Source of the DNA: Onthophagus taurus
Lineage: Eukaryota; Arthropoda; Insecta; Coleoptera; Scarabaeidae
Direction: 5' to 3'
NCBI RefSeq assembly: GCF_036711975.1
Contig: NC_091970.1
Span: 4,657,501-4,721,500, forward strand
DNA length: 64,000 bases
In this document: positions 1 through 10,925 of the stretch, piece by piece
How the letters are laid out: each line of letters opens with the position of its first letter
How positions within the stretch are numbered: the stretch's first letter is position 1
Position numbers and translations under genes: made by a program
Notes under the pieces: generated by a model
The model's input: the letters and a program-made list of their open reading frames with translations, nothing else
What the model was told of the DNA's origin: nothing
Database searches by the model: none

Positions 1-490
1 TAGACGGTTTATTTACAAAATCCCTAAACGTTGTTCGTATTTCGTAAAAAAAGTAAAGACACAAAACTCCTATAAGAAACGGTCGCTTGCGGGCAAGGCA
101 CTGGTTTTGATGTAATAACACGAAATAACACTAATATTAGAACTAACATTACAGCGCTAAGTTGTTGTATATTTTCATTGAACTAAAACTACAACTAACA
201 CTAGACCTACAACGAGCAAATTAGTTCTAGTTTTATGTAATTGTTATTAAGCGCTAATTTGTTGTCTATACAGTGCTATACAGTGCAAATGTAAAACTAG
301 AACTAACACTATGAAATAAAACCCAAATGATTTCAATTCTCGGTATAGTGTTAGTTCAATATAGCAACAGTGCTAGTGTAAAACTAGAATTAACACTAGA
401 CGTAGAACTAGAAAATATCGCTAAAGAAAGCTTCTAGTTCTAGGTCTAGTGTTAGTTCTAGTTTTAATTGTTATTCAGCTCTAGATTGTT
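1..490. repeat. Dispersed repeat with inverted arms
   Basis: This stretch is built from repeated words such as CTAGAACTAACACTAG and AGCGCTAA in both orientations. A 34-nt inverted repeat lies at 380-413 and 432-465, with an 18-nt spacer and two mismatches. A second word, GTCGCTTGCGGGC at 82-94 with its flank, recurs at about 7340-7470, and the AACTAACAC-type block recurs at about 12275-12316 inside a ZUP1 intron. It is therefore a dispersed repeat, perhaps the end of a larger DNA element cut by the window edge. No coding capacity is seen. Confidence 0.65.
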
Positions 491-2516
491 AAATGTTTTT
501 ATTGAAGTAGTTGAAAGGTACTTTTCTAATATGTATATTTAGTATTAGAAAAGTACATTTCTAACTTATCTCTAACTGGAAGTTTTCTTTCACTACCTTA
601 GTGCTTCGAGTTAGGGGAATTTCAGTGTAATTCAAAGTTAACACCGGAAGAATAAAAATTTTTACTATAAATAATCCAGACGGTGATTAAGAAAAAATAA
701 GGGTAATTATAAAGTATTTCTACCTCCCAATTAGGAATTAATTGTTCCGGATGGAGACCCTCCGTAATGAGACATTCAAAAAATATGCAATAAGATTATT
801 AATAAGATGTTGAATATAAATTAAAAATAATACGTTACGGTGCTTTAATTACATTTTAAATAGGAAAATAATGAATATTTAAAAAAAAATTTTTGAGGTT
901 ATGCAGAATGTCAGATTAAAAAAAAATACCGTAATGACGTGAACATAGACGTAAACGTCTACGTAAAAAATGCGTGGAGTGCCAACTTATTTCATTATTA
1001 TTTTTTTTGCAATTTAAGTTATTTAAAAAAATTTCCGGTTTTACAACAAATAAATCCCCAATAAGTTTATAATTAATTCAACAAAAATAAATAAATAAAA
1101 AGAAATCATATTATTTTCAAATCGTTCTTCTCTTAATTAAGGAAATTTGTTTTTGAAGCACTTAACCTTCGTGACGAAAATATCTCCGCGTTATCTAATT
1201 TATTTATAACTGGTCGGTTTCTATGTTGCAAAACGCGAAAGTATTAAAGTTGTTTTTTTCGATTTTTGTTTTTATTAAAACTTATTTTTTCAAATTTCGT
1301 TTATTTCGCCCAGATTTTTAAATCGAAATAAAAAGATTAAACTTTTCCGTTGGTTAAAAAATTATTACCTCCCGCTTGTAAATGTCACACGTAAAGTTGT
1401 GTTCGAGCCAAAAATTTAGTCTAGTGACATAACAAACGCTACCTAGCAACGAAAATATGCATAATAAAAAATTTGACAGTTAATAAACGTCAAATGTGAT
1501 TTTATTTGGATTTGGGTATACATAAATTTTTGTGGAGAAAACGAATAGTGAAAGTAAGTGGTTAGTTTTCATTCATTGGGGGGGCCCCACAACGACGAAT
1601 GCCGCCCGAACGACCTTCTCTCCAAGTCCGCATGCGTTTCCGCCCGTTTAAAGAGAACTTCGACGTCGTCTATAACGACGACGCCGTTCTTCTTGCGCAC
1701 GTGGGAGTTGTTTTCGACGCTAAAAATAGAAGGTGCGTCGTTTTTTTTTAAGGCGCCGATTTCGAGGAATATCCATTTTCCCCTCGCCATAATTCCGAGG
1801 ACAACGACGACGTGGTAAACATGTTTGTGACAGTATAATTTCCTTTTTCATTTCGTCACCATAATACAAAAAAAAAACCAGAAGAAAATTAAAATCGTAC
1901 AAACGGACGCGAAAAGAAAGTAATTATTTTAAAAATGTTTTTGTTCGTTGCAAAGCGAGGGAATAAAGTTGCAAAAGCCCCCCGCCGTCGTCGCATTCCA
2001 TTTCGTTGTGGAATCGACTTTATATTGCAATTTCGCTGGAAGCGAATGTGCAACAAACAAGTTGTTGGTGTGTTTTCAATGCAATAACATTGTAAATGGT
2101 GAAATTAAGATTTTGTGAAAAATTCCTTTTTTTTTAGGTTATGTTACATATTTATGACGTTTACGTCAAATCAATTTAGAATATTTAATAAAAAAAAACA
2201 CCTTTTTAAAAACTTCTTATACACACGATTCTTTTATTGATTACATAATTAATTTATTTATTGAAGAGTTATTAGTAAAATCAACGTTAATTTCGTTTAA
2301 TTATTAAAAAAAAAAAAATTAATCAATTCTCTAAGAGATGGCGCTAAAAATTTATTATTTTGGAATTAATAAAATTTAAAAGAAATGTGCTTAATTAATT
2401 TAATTTTAATTATTAGATTCTTAAATAATAAATATTAAAATTTAAATTGTTATTCTTAAATTATAAAAATAATTAATTTGGCTATAAAATGGAATGACAA
2501 GGTGTAAATGTTAACC
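491..2516. other. Non-coding stretch with GC-richer island
   Basis: Mostly AT-rich sequence without recognisable genes. A GC-richer island at about 1555-2050 has open frames on both strands and a GTAAGT donor-like site near 1555, but no domain can be recognised. It could be an untranslated first exon or a promoter of an unidentified transcript. An AGATGGCGCT motif occurs further right at 2336-2345. Confidence 0.4.
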
Positions 2517-2880
2517 CAGGAGACTTTTGATAACACCTCCTACGAATCCATAGAGAAAGCTTTAAACGTAAAAGGTCGTTAAACATCAGTCGACGACCAA
2601 ATGGTGTATAACCATGCTGAAAAATCGGCAGATCACAGCCAGTCTGGGAGGCGAGTCGTTGACTAGTAAGGCACTTAAAGATGTCCCCAAGGGGGGAGTG
2701 TTTTCACCTCTCAAACACCTTAACATTCATAATTCAGGGTTATGCTGATGACCTGGTGATCACAGACCGAGGTAAATATGACAGTATCACTAATGCAGGA
2801 AACTTACTTAGAGCAATACTAAGGTTCATAAAAGACCTACATTTGCCCTAAACTTTTGGAGGGCTTAAGTTACAATAGAT
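2517..2880 (+). mobile_element. Decayed LINE reverse transcriptase fragment
   Basis: Three separate blocks read like one non-LTR retrotransposon reverse transcriptase in the plus direction. The first, from about 2522, begins TFDNTSYESIEKAL (palm motif A of Jockey/R1-type enzymes). The second, at about 2628-2715, contains LGGESLTS and PKGGVFSPL (the PQGGVLSPL motif). The third, at about 2736-2850, contains QGYADDLVI (the catalytic YADD box). The blocks lie in different frames with stops between them and no ends are visible, so this is an old, 5'- and 3'-truncated copy of about 360 bp. It probably sits inside the first large intron of the insulin receptor substrate gene. Clade assignment to Jockey/R1 is from motif wording only. 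Confidence 0.8.
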
Positions 2881-4688
2881 CATATAGCTATTTTTTTTTA
2901 AGTGAAAGGTTATTTTAGATTAAAAAGGGACCCTTTTCGGATCGAAAAGAAAGTGCCACGATTTCGGTGGTCCCAAAGTTGATCGACCGAACAAGGAGGA
3001 GTTCATCAAGTTTATTTTAATCCTCAAAAAAATCCTTTTAAAACAAGCAAAATGCTCTTAAATACAATGAAATGCTCGAAAAAGAAATGAATCCGTGTAA
3101 AAGGGTGATAGTAGTGTGTTAATAGGACATCTACGACCGCGATGTGACTTTGATATCGTTTAAATATTTATGGTAAATTGTAAATTTATAGTTGACTCGC
3201 ATAAATAAATAAATTGGCCGTCGCGAATGGAAATTTTTTGTTTCCAATCGAACCAGCAGCAAAACAGCCACGCTGCGGTTGCATGCCGTGTTCTTGACAT
3301 TTCAAAACGCGTCCGTTAAAAAATAATGAACGTTTCCGATATGTTATAAAATCCTTATTCATTTTATTAAAGCTTTGAGGCTTTCCCAATGTGTAATCAT
3401 CGTGGAAAAAACTTTCCCGGATACGATCCTGACCGAATAAAAGGGTATTAATGATAACCCCACTCTCCGCCGATTTCATTCTTTAAAAAAAAGTCTCGTT
3501 CGTTTTCCACGCTACCGCTGGCTGTTGTTGTTGTTGCTTTTATTCCAGCCTCTCTCATACAAACAGCCTTGTAAAACCGCACCGGATGTGATACGTCCGC
3601 GGTCACAATACAAATACGCCGTATATGCACGGTTCATTCATAAACTCGTCTCTCCTCGTTGTTTACGCCCACTTCTGAATAAAATTTCGTGTGTATCATA
3701 TAAAATCATTAATTTAAACTAAAAAAAAATTATTTCAATTTTTGACGTTTCATTTTGCCGTTTTAATTTGAGGTTACAGTTTGAATTTTGAAGTTACAAA
3801 AATTTAATAAATTTAATACGATTACCTTAATTTTGCATTAATTAATTAATTATTGGTTAGAATTGAAAAAAGAGACAAGCAGCTTCTTATCACAAAGAGT
3901 ACGGAGATAAATAATCGATAAAGTACGACAAACAATGACGCCGGTTATTTTTTTGTGTATTCCATGTATTTCATGTTATTACAATTTTCCTCTCTCTCTA
4001 GCTCACTGTTTCACGATCGAAGTCCATCAAAACAACGCGTCATTAAAGGAAAAATCTAATTAAGAGGGGATTTTTTTGAGTGCTTCATTAAATAAAATCG
4101 TTTTTGAACTTACGTGAATAATAAAAAGTTGTTTTTGTCTTCGTTATCTTATTAATTAAACATTTTTAATGATTATAAACTAAAATTGTCGTTTGTGGTT
4201 ACGTTGATGCTTGAAAAGTTAAAAATTAATACCAACCCCAAAAAAATTACATTAATTTTATACAAATTATAAAATATGATTTTGTAATAACGAATTTATT
4301 TAATTTTTCGATAAATTAATTGTTATAATACGTTATTTAAACAGAATGTAAAAATTAATCTAATAAAATTATAATATTAGTCGAGATAAAAAATTTGTAG
4401 CCAACCCAAATTATAATTAAAAAAAAAAAAAAATTTTGATTAAATTAATAATCGAAGTAAACAAATTAATAATAAGATTATTAATCGTAAATAAATTAAC
4501 AAACAACCTTTAATCTTTAAAAAAATACATGAAAGTTATGAAATTAAATTGTGTTGTTTACATAGTTGGCATTATCTGTCAAAATTCGAGGTTATTTTAT
4601 CGTTTATTTATGGGGTCAATAATTGTCTATTTTGGAAGGTAAAAAGATAAAAAGTAAGTAAAAAATTGATCAACATATGTGGACTTAC
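2881..4688. other. AT-rich non-coding, probable IRS intron
   Basis: No exon can be supported. Short open frames near 3190-3720 occur on both strands without domain signatures. Because the IRS PH exon ends in a splice donor at 4688 on the minus strand, this stretch and probably everything to the left edge is intron of that gene. Confidence 0.5.
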
Positions 4689-5079
4689 CAAAAGTGGGTC
4701 TGGGGGCGACGCCGTCGGTGGCTTCATCGCCGTGTTGTAATAACAGTAAGATTTTTAACCAGGAGTCGAGCTCCTCGTCGCTATCGAACAGGATGCAGAA
4801 GCGGTCGTCCTTCGTATAGAGCGCAATGACGTGCCTGTGCTTTGAATCCGGCTGCCGGTTAATGTTAAAGCACGATTTAAGAGCTATCGCCCTTTTGGGG
4901 CGCGCCCCCGCCGCGTACTTTTTCTCCGAATCGTAATACTCCAAACGCGCCGCGTTTTCAACAGTTTCCGATCTTAACACGAAGAACTTTTTACGTTTCG
5001 ACGTGCGCAGCTTCTTCAAGTACCCCGTTCGGACGACGCCGGAAGCGTCTCCAACCGAACTAGTACTTTTCACAGACAT
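4689..5079 (-). CDS. chico: Insulin receptor substrate, PH-domain exon (partial)
   Basis: First coding exon of an insulin receptor substrate (IRS/chico) adaptor, which links the insulin receptor to PI3K and Ras signalling at the plasma membrane. About 130 residues are encoded, starting MSVKSTSSVGDASG. The PH domain runs from the segment VRTGYLKKLRTSKRKKFFVL through YYDSEKKY and the family hallmark SCFNINRQPDSKHRH to DEELDSWLKILLLL. The exon ends at a GTAAGT donor (intron begins at 4688). The PTB domain and tyrosine tail must lie beyond the left edge, since I cannot find them in the window. An in-frame Met 14 codons upstream (5121) exists, but MSVK matches the short IRS N-termini better. The gene is 5'-complete and 3'-partial. 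Confidence 0.9.
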
Positions 5080-5480
5080 AATCCCATCGTTTATTAATTT
5101 ATTAAAAAAAAACTCGCGCACTTCAAATCAAAATCAAATCACAAGACGCACTTTTTTTCTCTCTCTCGTTTAGTTGCGGGATAGAGTGAGAGAGAGCGAG
5201 AGGGGATTAGAAAAAATTTAAGGGGGCCTCCTCACGAAACGAGAAACACCCTACGAACGCTGTAACGCTACGTTGCAGACTGCGTACTACATTACTATTT
5301 TGGTTCGAGCGCCCTCCGAGACGCTAACGAATGCGACGTATCGTTTATATTAGCATCTTTGTCTTACTTGAAGGAACGGTTGAGTTGGTTGCGGACGGTG
5401 AAGTGCCCCCGGAATGCGACCGGGCCGCCGTGAACGAGTAAACAAGTGGGGCGCAGGCGCGGGTCAATAATGTGTCGCCG
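5080..5480 (-). promoter_or_regulatory. IRS upstream region with GAGA-type tract
   Basis: Immediately upstream of the IRS start lies a CT/GA-rich block at about 5157-5205 (runs of CTCTCT followed by GAGAGAG). Together these could form a hairpin or bind a GAGA-type factor. A GC-richer stretch with CpGs follows to about 5480. This fits a promoter or 5' UTR of the IRS gene, but no initiator can be fixed by eye. Confidence 0.4.
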
Positions 5481-6571
5481 CGCGCGTAGCGGTTCGCGAC
5501 GTTTCAAAGTGAAAAAGGATGGAAGAATTGCTGACCTAGAGATTGGGTGGGGACCGTTTTTTTTCTTTCGTGGCAGCAACAAATTTGACAAATTTATTTA
5601 TTTATTTTTATTTATTTATTTTACCATAAATAATAAAAAAATAAATAAAATTAATTTTAACCTCAAAACTGTCACATTTTTTACGTAAAATTTGACGATT
5701 AATCTTAACTTAAAAAATTTTAACTTAAAATTTCTTTTTGTTATAGGTTTTGAACCTTCTACCTGATTGGGGTTCTTGAATTCCGTGTCCCCAATTCCAA
5801 GAAGAGGACCTCACAGCGCCAAAAACCCTCCGCGCAAACTAGGAATGTCGCAATAATAATTAAGGGAAATTTAAATTTTCGAATCCGCCAAAAAGTAAGT
5901 GATTAATTAATTTTAATTTAATTTAATTTAACCCGGGAAATACATAGATAAATCGAATTAAAAAAAATCGGCGGAGAAGCGGTGAAGGAGGGGGAGAGTA
6001 TTGAACCTGAATCGTTCTCTAAAAATAACAAAAAGTACCCAGGTTATTAAACCCACGTGGATTCAATGCCACCAAAAAAACTTTTTTAACCAAACCCGGA
6101 CGTTTACTAAATTTACATTAAACGCAAAAAAAAGTAATAAATTTAAACATAACCTAATTTGACACAACTAAATTTGACGTTACTAAAAACTGACAGAACT
6201 AAAATTGACATAACCTAATTTAATCAAATTTGACAGAATTATAACCTAAAATCAATTCAAATGTTTTGAATGTTTTTGAAGGTGTAAAAAAAACTGAAAA
6301 AGGGGCGCGGTCCGTAAAGTTCGTCGTCGTCGTTTGCGAGGGCATCGCCCCTGCGCATTGGGTTCCCTGGGTTGGGTCATTCATTCTGCGTCGCGCCGCA
6401 GCGGTGGCGACGAAGGGGGATTCACCCCAAACCCGACGGCGCGGTTCGGGACTCGGGGGGGCTCCAGCTTTACTACGCAGAGCGTACTACTACGACTCTC
6501 TCTCTACGCGACAAACCGTAGCGAGGTAGGTGGCGGAGAAGGGGGGTTTGCGACCCGACCACGGCCGTAGT

Positions 6572-6608
6572 ATGGCGGCGGCGGCGTCGGCTGCTGCCCT
6601 CGCGAAAG
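6572..6608 (+). CDS. Possible first coding exon, Ala-rich start
   Basis: At the end of a CpG-rich island an ATG opens a short reading frame MAAAASAAALAK. It ends at a good donor, G|GTAGAC, at 6608/6609. GC-rich 5' leaders followed by an alanine-rich start and a donor are typical of animal first coding exons, but no downstream exon could be linked and the gene is unidentified. It may equally be chance in a GC-rich leader. Confidence 0.25.
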
Positions 6609-6820
6609 GTAGACACTGACCCTTGAGCTGGATCTATCTACGTTTTCTTGTTGTTGTCCTTCTCTGTCTGTCTATGTTTATGTTCAATTTTCAAGATCAA
6701 AATTTAAGTCAAACATCGATTCTATTAAAACCACGTATTTGATTCTTTGTGGTTAAGATACATTAAGATAGTTGATTTAGAATTGAAATTTTTTTGAAAT
6801 GGGATGGTGCCCAGAAACGG

Positions 6821-6970
6821 TTAAGAGAGAGATGAGAGATTGCGGATCGGAGCCGGGTGGGACTTTTTGCCCGTCTCCGGATGCTTGGAATTCCTGAGCA
6901 GGTCGTCCTGCTGGTCCTTTTGCTCTGTCTGGTCTTCCGACCGGATGGCATTCAACTCTTCGTTGCTCGA
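6821..6970 (-). CDS. Candidate terminal coding exon, unidentified
   Basis: An acceptor TTATTTAG precedes an open frame of 49 residues (SSNEELNAIRSEDQTEQKDQ..., then ...PAPIRNLSSLS) ending in TAA. It is highly charged, stop-free and GC-richer than its surroundings. A second frame of the same exon is open still further, to about 6777. That second frame would be in phase with the donor of the secreted-protein exon at 8604-8784, so the two might belong to one gene across a 1.6-kb intron. No family is recognised. Confidence 0.3.
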   Translation of the reverse strand, partial: SSNEELNAIRSEDQTEQKDQQDDLLRNSKHPETGKKSHPAPIRNLSSLS

Positions 6971-8603
6971 CTAAATAAGCATCGCTTCTCTTTTAAATCA
7001 CCAAAACAATTTTTTTTCTAATATTATTTCAATCATTTAAATTTTTAACCTCACTTTCAATATTCGTCACCTTGGCGACTTAAAATTTGACACAAACATT
7101 TTTTTATAACCTAAAGAAATTTAACAAACGTCAAGTTTATAACTCTAAAGTGGGTCTGATGAAATATTAATAAATATTGCTGAAATTGTTTGCGGGCGAT
7201 TCGCTGGACGTTAAATTATATTAATATAAAGCACAACACATTAATAAATAATTGTTTATCTCCATTTCGTCGAGGCCGCTTGCGGGCGATTTGAAGCGAA
7301 ATCGTTCCTTTTCCATCTTTGTAAAGATACAAAGTTTTCTATAAGAAAACATTTAACCTCACTCTGCCGAGGTCGCTTGCGAGCGAGGCGCTAGAATCCT
7401 TGAAGATTGATGATTTCGTGCTGATTAATCAAAACTAGCGCCTCGCCCGCAAGCGACTTCGGCGATTTGAAGCGAAATCGCTTGAATCTTCAAAAAATGA
7501 CGATTTCATGTTAATATATCGCTTCGGTGATTTTAGATAATATCGGTTATTTGATGTAAAATAGATTACACTAAAAAAGCACTAAAAAACCGAAATGAAC
7601 TCAAAAAAAATCTTGACACAAAATTTGACATTTGATGTTTAAAAAATAAATAAGTACCAACCTAAATAAATTAAAATCAAAAATCACCAAAACTCAATTA
7701 ATACATTTTGCACATTTTTATCATTTTTTTTTATTTATTTTTTTGCAAATTTATTAAGGGTTAACGTTTAATTTCGCTACTTTGTGAGAATACGAGATAG
7801 ACGTAGTATAGTATTTTCATCACGTTTAAAGAGCCCCACGTCGTCGGGGATCTCTTCACGTCATCATCTAAGCAGGAGCCGTGTTCAGGGCCGTAACAAA
7901 ATCGATTTTGACCTTTTAACATTAAAAAAAATTACTCCAAACCAATTTGTTATAAAAATAAATAAATGAATTGAAAATAAAGATGTAGTTAAACAGTAAT
8001 AGAATTTTGAAACTTTTAAAACGTTAATGTTTTTGTTTGTCGTCGCTGCCGAGGTTCTCGATAATTTTCCTTGAACTTCGAGTTGTTTGTTTTCGACGTG
8101 ACGTTACCGCTTGTGTTGCGTCACAACGCATTAAAAATCAGGAAAATAAACGACTTTTTTAAAAGTTTTTTTCATTAATAAGTTTTTAGGAATCAACAAC
8201 GAGAAATAATCTTTTTTTTTATGTATTATGATTTTTTTAAAGTTCTTTGCGCTGTATATTTTTTTCTATTCGTTCATCGGGGTCAAGTTCGTTCAAAAAC
8301 TTTCACGTGGGAATTCCCAAAGACCGTTCTCTCCCGTTCAAGGAAGTTTATTTTGCAAGAAACGAAATAAATTTGGCGGAGGCAACCAATTTTACACCAC
8401 CTTTTTCTTTTTTACAGAAATCTGTAATTTCTTAGGATTGAATTAAAACGGTTAAATTTTTTCTTTTTAAAATGCTGCGTTTAATTTAATATATAATAAA
8501 ATACATAATGAATTAGAAGAATCGTCGTCATGTATCAATTAATGATGTTTTTCTAAAAAAATTTTTTTAATACAAAGTTAAATTAATTAATTTTTGTACT
8601 CAC

Positions 8604-8784
8604 TATGCATTTTCTTCTTCTTTTTGGCTGCTTCCCCGCCAGTTTCTGGTGCAGGCTCAGCGTTAGAGCATGCAGAATTCCCCCCATCAACACCGGTCAC
8701 TGCAGGAGATTCTTCATCACCGAGAACTTTCCCCAAGTTAAAAATTAAAAGAAATGCAACGAATACGATAAAATGTAACTTCAT
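8604..8784 (-). CDS. Small secreted protein (signal-peptide exon)
   Basis: The frame begins MKLHFIVFVAFLLIFNLGKV, a clear signal peptide with a hydrophobic core. A short acidic and Ala/Gly-rich mature part (GDEESPAVTGVDGG...) ends in a run of lysines. A GTGAGT donor follows at 8603. If it is not spliced, the frame stops at 8587 after 65 residues in all, so the protein may be complete as a peptide or may continue in another exon (for example 6821-6970). I do not recognise the family. The start at 8784 is chosen over the longer frame because it places the signal peptide at the N-terminus. Confidence 0.5.
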
Positions 8785-9083
8785 TTTGAACAATTTCTGT
8801 CTTCTATGAGGCGAATAATCGCCCTTGATGTTTAAATACTTCAAAAATGAAATAAAAACCTCATTATTGTAAAATGTTTTGCTTCGTTAAAAACCTTTTT
8901 GCATCTTAAAAAAGGTAAATCATTAAAACATGACTTATTATTTATTAATTACAAATAAATACATTTGAGTGCAATTATAAAACTTTAACAAACAATTAAT
9001 ATATTTTAAAAACAATATCTTAATATCGTTACATTAAAAGCGAATTCGAGATATACTCCGACATTAATTATAATTTTAGTAAA

Positions 9084-9784
9084 TTAAATTTGTTGCGCAG
9101 TAGATATGTTGTAGCCCCCTTGACTTGGATGTGCGGCAACTGAAGGCACATTGCGGTCGATATCCTCGTAACTATCACGGTTAGTAGTAAAAATGTTTCC
9201 GATGTTTCTTTCAGAACCTGTAATGAAGCGTTTTGAAGAATAAATTCTGGTTCAATAACGTCCATACGAACCCCCTGGGGCGTCACCACGTTCTTGGCTG
9301 ATTTTAAATAGTACAAATGTAGTGGCCGGCTTCACCAACGTGAAAATTATTGCGATGATGCAAGAAAACATTGCTAAAAAATGAATCAAAATTAATTTGT
9401 TTCGTTTAAATTACTCAAAACACGTACATGAACTGTGAAAATGAAACCCAACCATAAACAAATCCAAAACAAAGGAGACACCATTTAATACAAGCGCCTA
9501 AAAATTCGGGTTCAAACATAACCTCACAAAAGAATTTTGACTTACAATTTTTAAAGTTTCGGTGTTGTCGCTTAAAATAATATGGAGAATGAGTATAATT
9601 ATGAGTATATTATAAAAACTATATCCGGTTGGGGCCCAATAACCGGTGGTAGCAAGCGAAAAAAAAAGTGTATGTATAAGAAATATAACCTAAAAAAAAA
9701 ATTTTTTTCTTTTAATCCTCACGTAATCCTTTTATAAATTAATACCTTTAATTGAAAGTTGGGTATTTGAGATATATCGGCCAT
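9084..9784 (-). CDS. Agtrap: AGTRAP-like four-helix membrane protein
   Basis: Homologue of the type-1 angiotensin II receptor-associated protein, a small membrane protein of the ER/Golgi/endosome system. I assembled five exons: 9746-9784, 9546-9689, 9428-9497, 9273-9373 plus one base (to 9272), and 9084-9217. Together they give 162 residues; the human protein has 159. It starts MADISQIPNFQLKVIFLIHT, matching the human start with its NLKVILLGH core. Hydrophobic helices follow, then TLVKPATTFVLFKISQERG (human LLLKPLSCCFVYHMYRERG), and a polar tail with YEDIDRNVPS, matching the human YQTIDSAE region. The last intron is only 54 bp (9218-9271), a multiple of three, and contains an in-frame TGA, so retention would shorten the tail. 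Confidence 0.8.
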
Positions 9785-10925
9785 TTTTATGGAGTTTAAC
9801 CACTGTTGCACTGAAAAAACCACAACTTTTAACCTTCCTGAACGTTCGTCATTACATCATTAAAAGAAAACGTATCTTACGTCTTAAATGTTGAGTCATA
9901 CCCCGAATCGTATGCGATAAGCATGGGATGGCATACAAATGTTAACTGTTGGGGGCAAAAGCCCCGGTTGTAAAGTTCCTTGGAGAAAATTACCCCTTTT
10001 TATTGATTTTTGCATATTTATCAGATTAGTCACGGAAAAGAAAAAAAAGGAAGAAAATGAATAAAATTTCGATGAAAATTCGTTGTATTTCATTAAAATT
10101 AATAATTAAAAAGGGATTTGATTAATTTATTTATACAATTAAATAATTTTTTATATATTTGTGACTATTTACTGACTTTTTAGATTATAAATCTAATTAT
10201 TTTACTTCAAATAATTAACAATAAAATTTATAAATCTTAATTAAAATAGAATCTATATACAAGGATTTAACTATCTTCATAGTTGTTTGATTAGGACTGT
10301 CAAATTTATTTGTCAAATTAAAGAATTTTTGAAGAGAATAATTTTTATTTTTTAAATGTGGGGTAATTAACACGTTGTAATTAAAACAACAAATAATTTT
10401 AAAACAACAAAGACAATTGCTTGTGGAATTGTGTAAAGTGGTTGATAATAGGAATATTTCTAAGACTTATGGCACAGTGTTCTCACAAATAAATACTACG
10501 ACAAAGAAATACAACAAAAAACCGGAACGATTCTTACAAATTTAATATCACTAAGTGTGCAGAGTTCCCTATTGTTAAAAGGGGAACCCTGGGAAACAAG
10601 CAGCACTCTAAGAAGCTTTGTACTATGTATTTTTTCTTTTAAATCTATATATAGGTACTTTCCGAACCACATTTTTGAATACTTTTTTTTTAAATTTTGA
10701 TATAGGGTAAATTTTCTTAGGATTGTTTTTTAATCTTTAAGCTAATTAAAAGTCTCAAAACGGCGATACATTTGAACAGCATCAGGTGGTCGTTTTTGAT
10801 GACCCGTTCGCCACCAAATGGCGAACAATTTCGATACTTCTCACCGATCTTGTGGTATCCTTAAACCCCGCAACACTTTACTTTGCTAAAATTTTAAAAA
10901 ATAAAGCATATTTATCCCAAATAAT
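9785..10925. other. Intergenic, nothing recognised
   Basis: AT-rich DNA between the AGTRAP start and the ZUP1 stop. Slightly GC-richer patches occur at about 9900-10000, 10440-10640 and 10780-10860. None has a convincing frame; they may be UTR or old repeat remnants. Confidence 0.4.

Larger units (their letters stand above)
5481..8603. other. Gene-poor stretch with islands and hairpin
   Basis: Mostly AT-rich DNA. It contains a CpG-rich island at about 6300-6610, candidate small exons at 6572-6608 (plus) and 6821-6970 (minus), repeated TTTGACA/TAACCT words near 6130-6250, and a 29-nt inverted repeat at 7366-7394/7435-7463 (two mismatches, arms beginning GCCGA). GC-richer pieces at about 7784-7900 and 8036-8400 have open frames without recognisable domains. 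Nothing else can be called. Confidence 0.4.

Noticed and set aside
1558-1902. Overlapping open frames on both strands in a GC-rich island
   Set aside because: No domain, no consistent exon chain; kept only as a GC-richer island.
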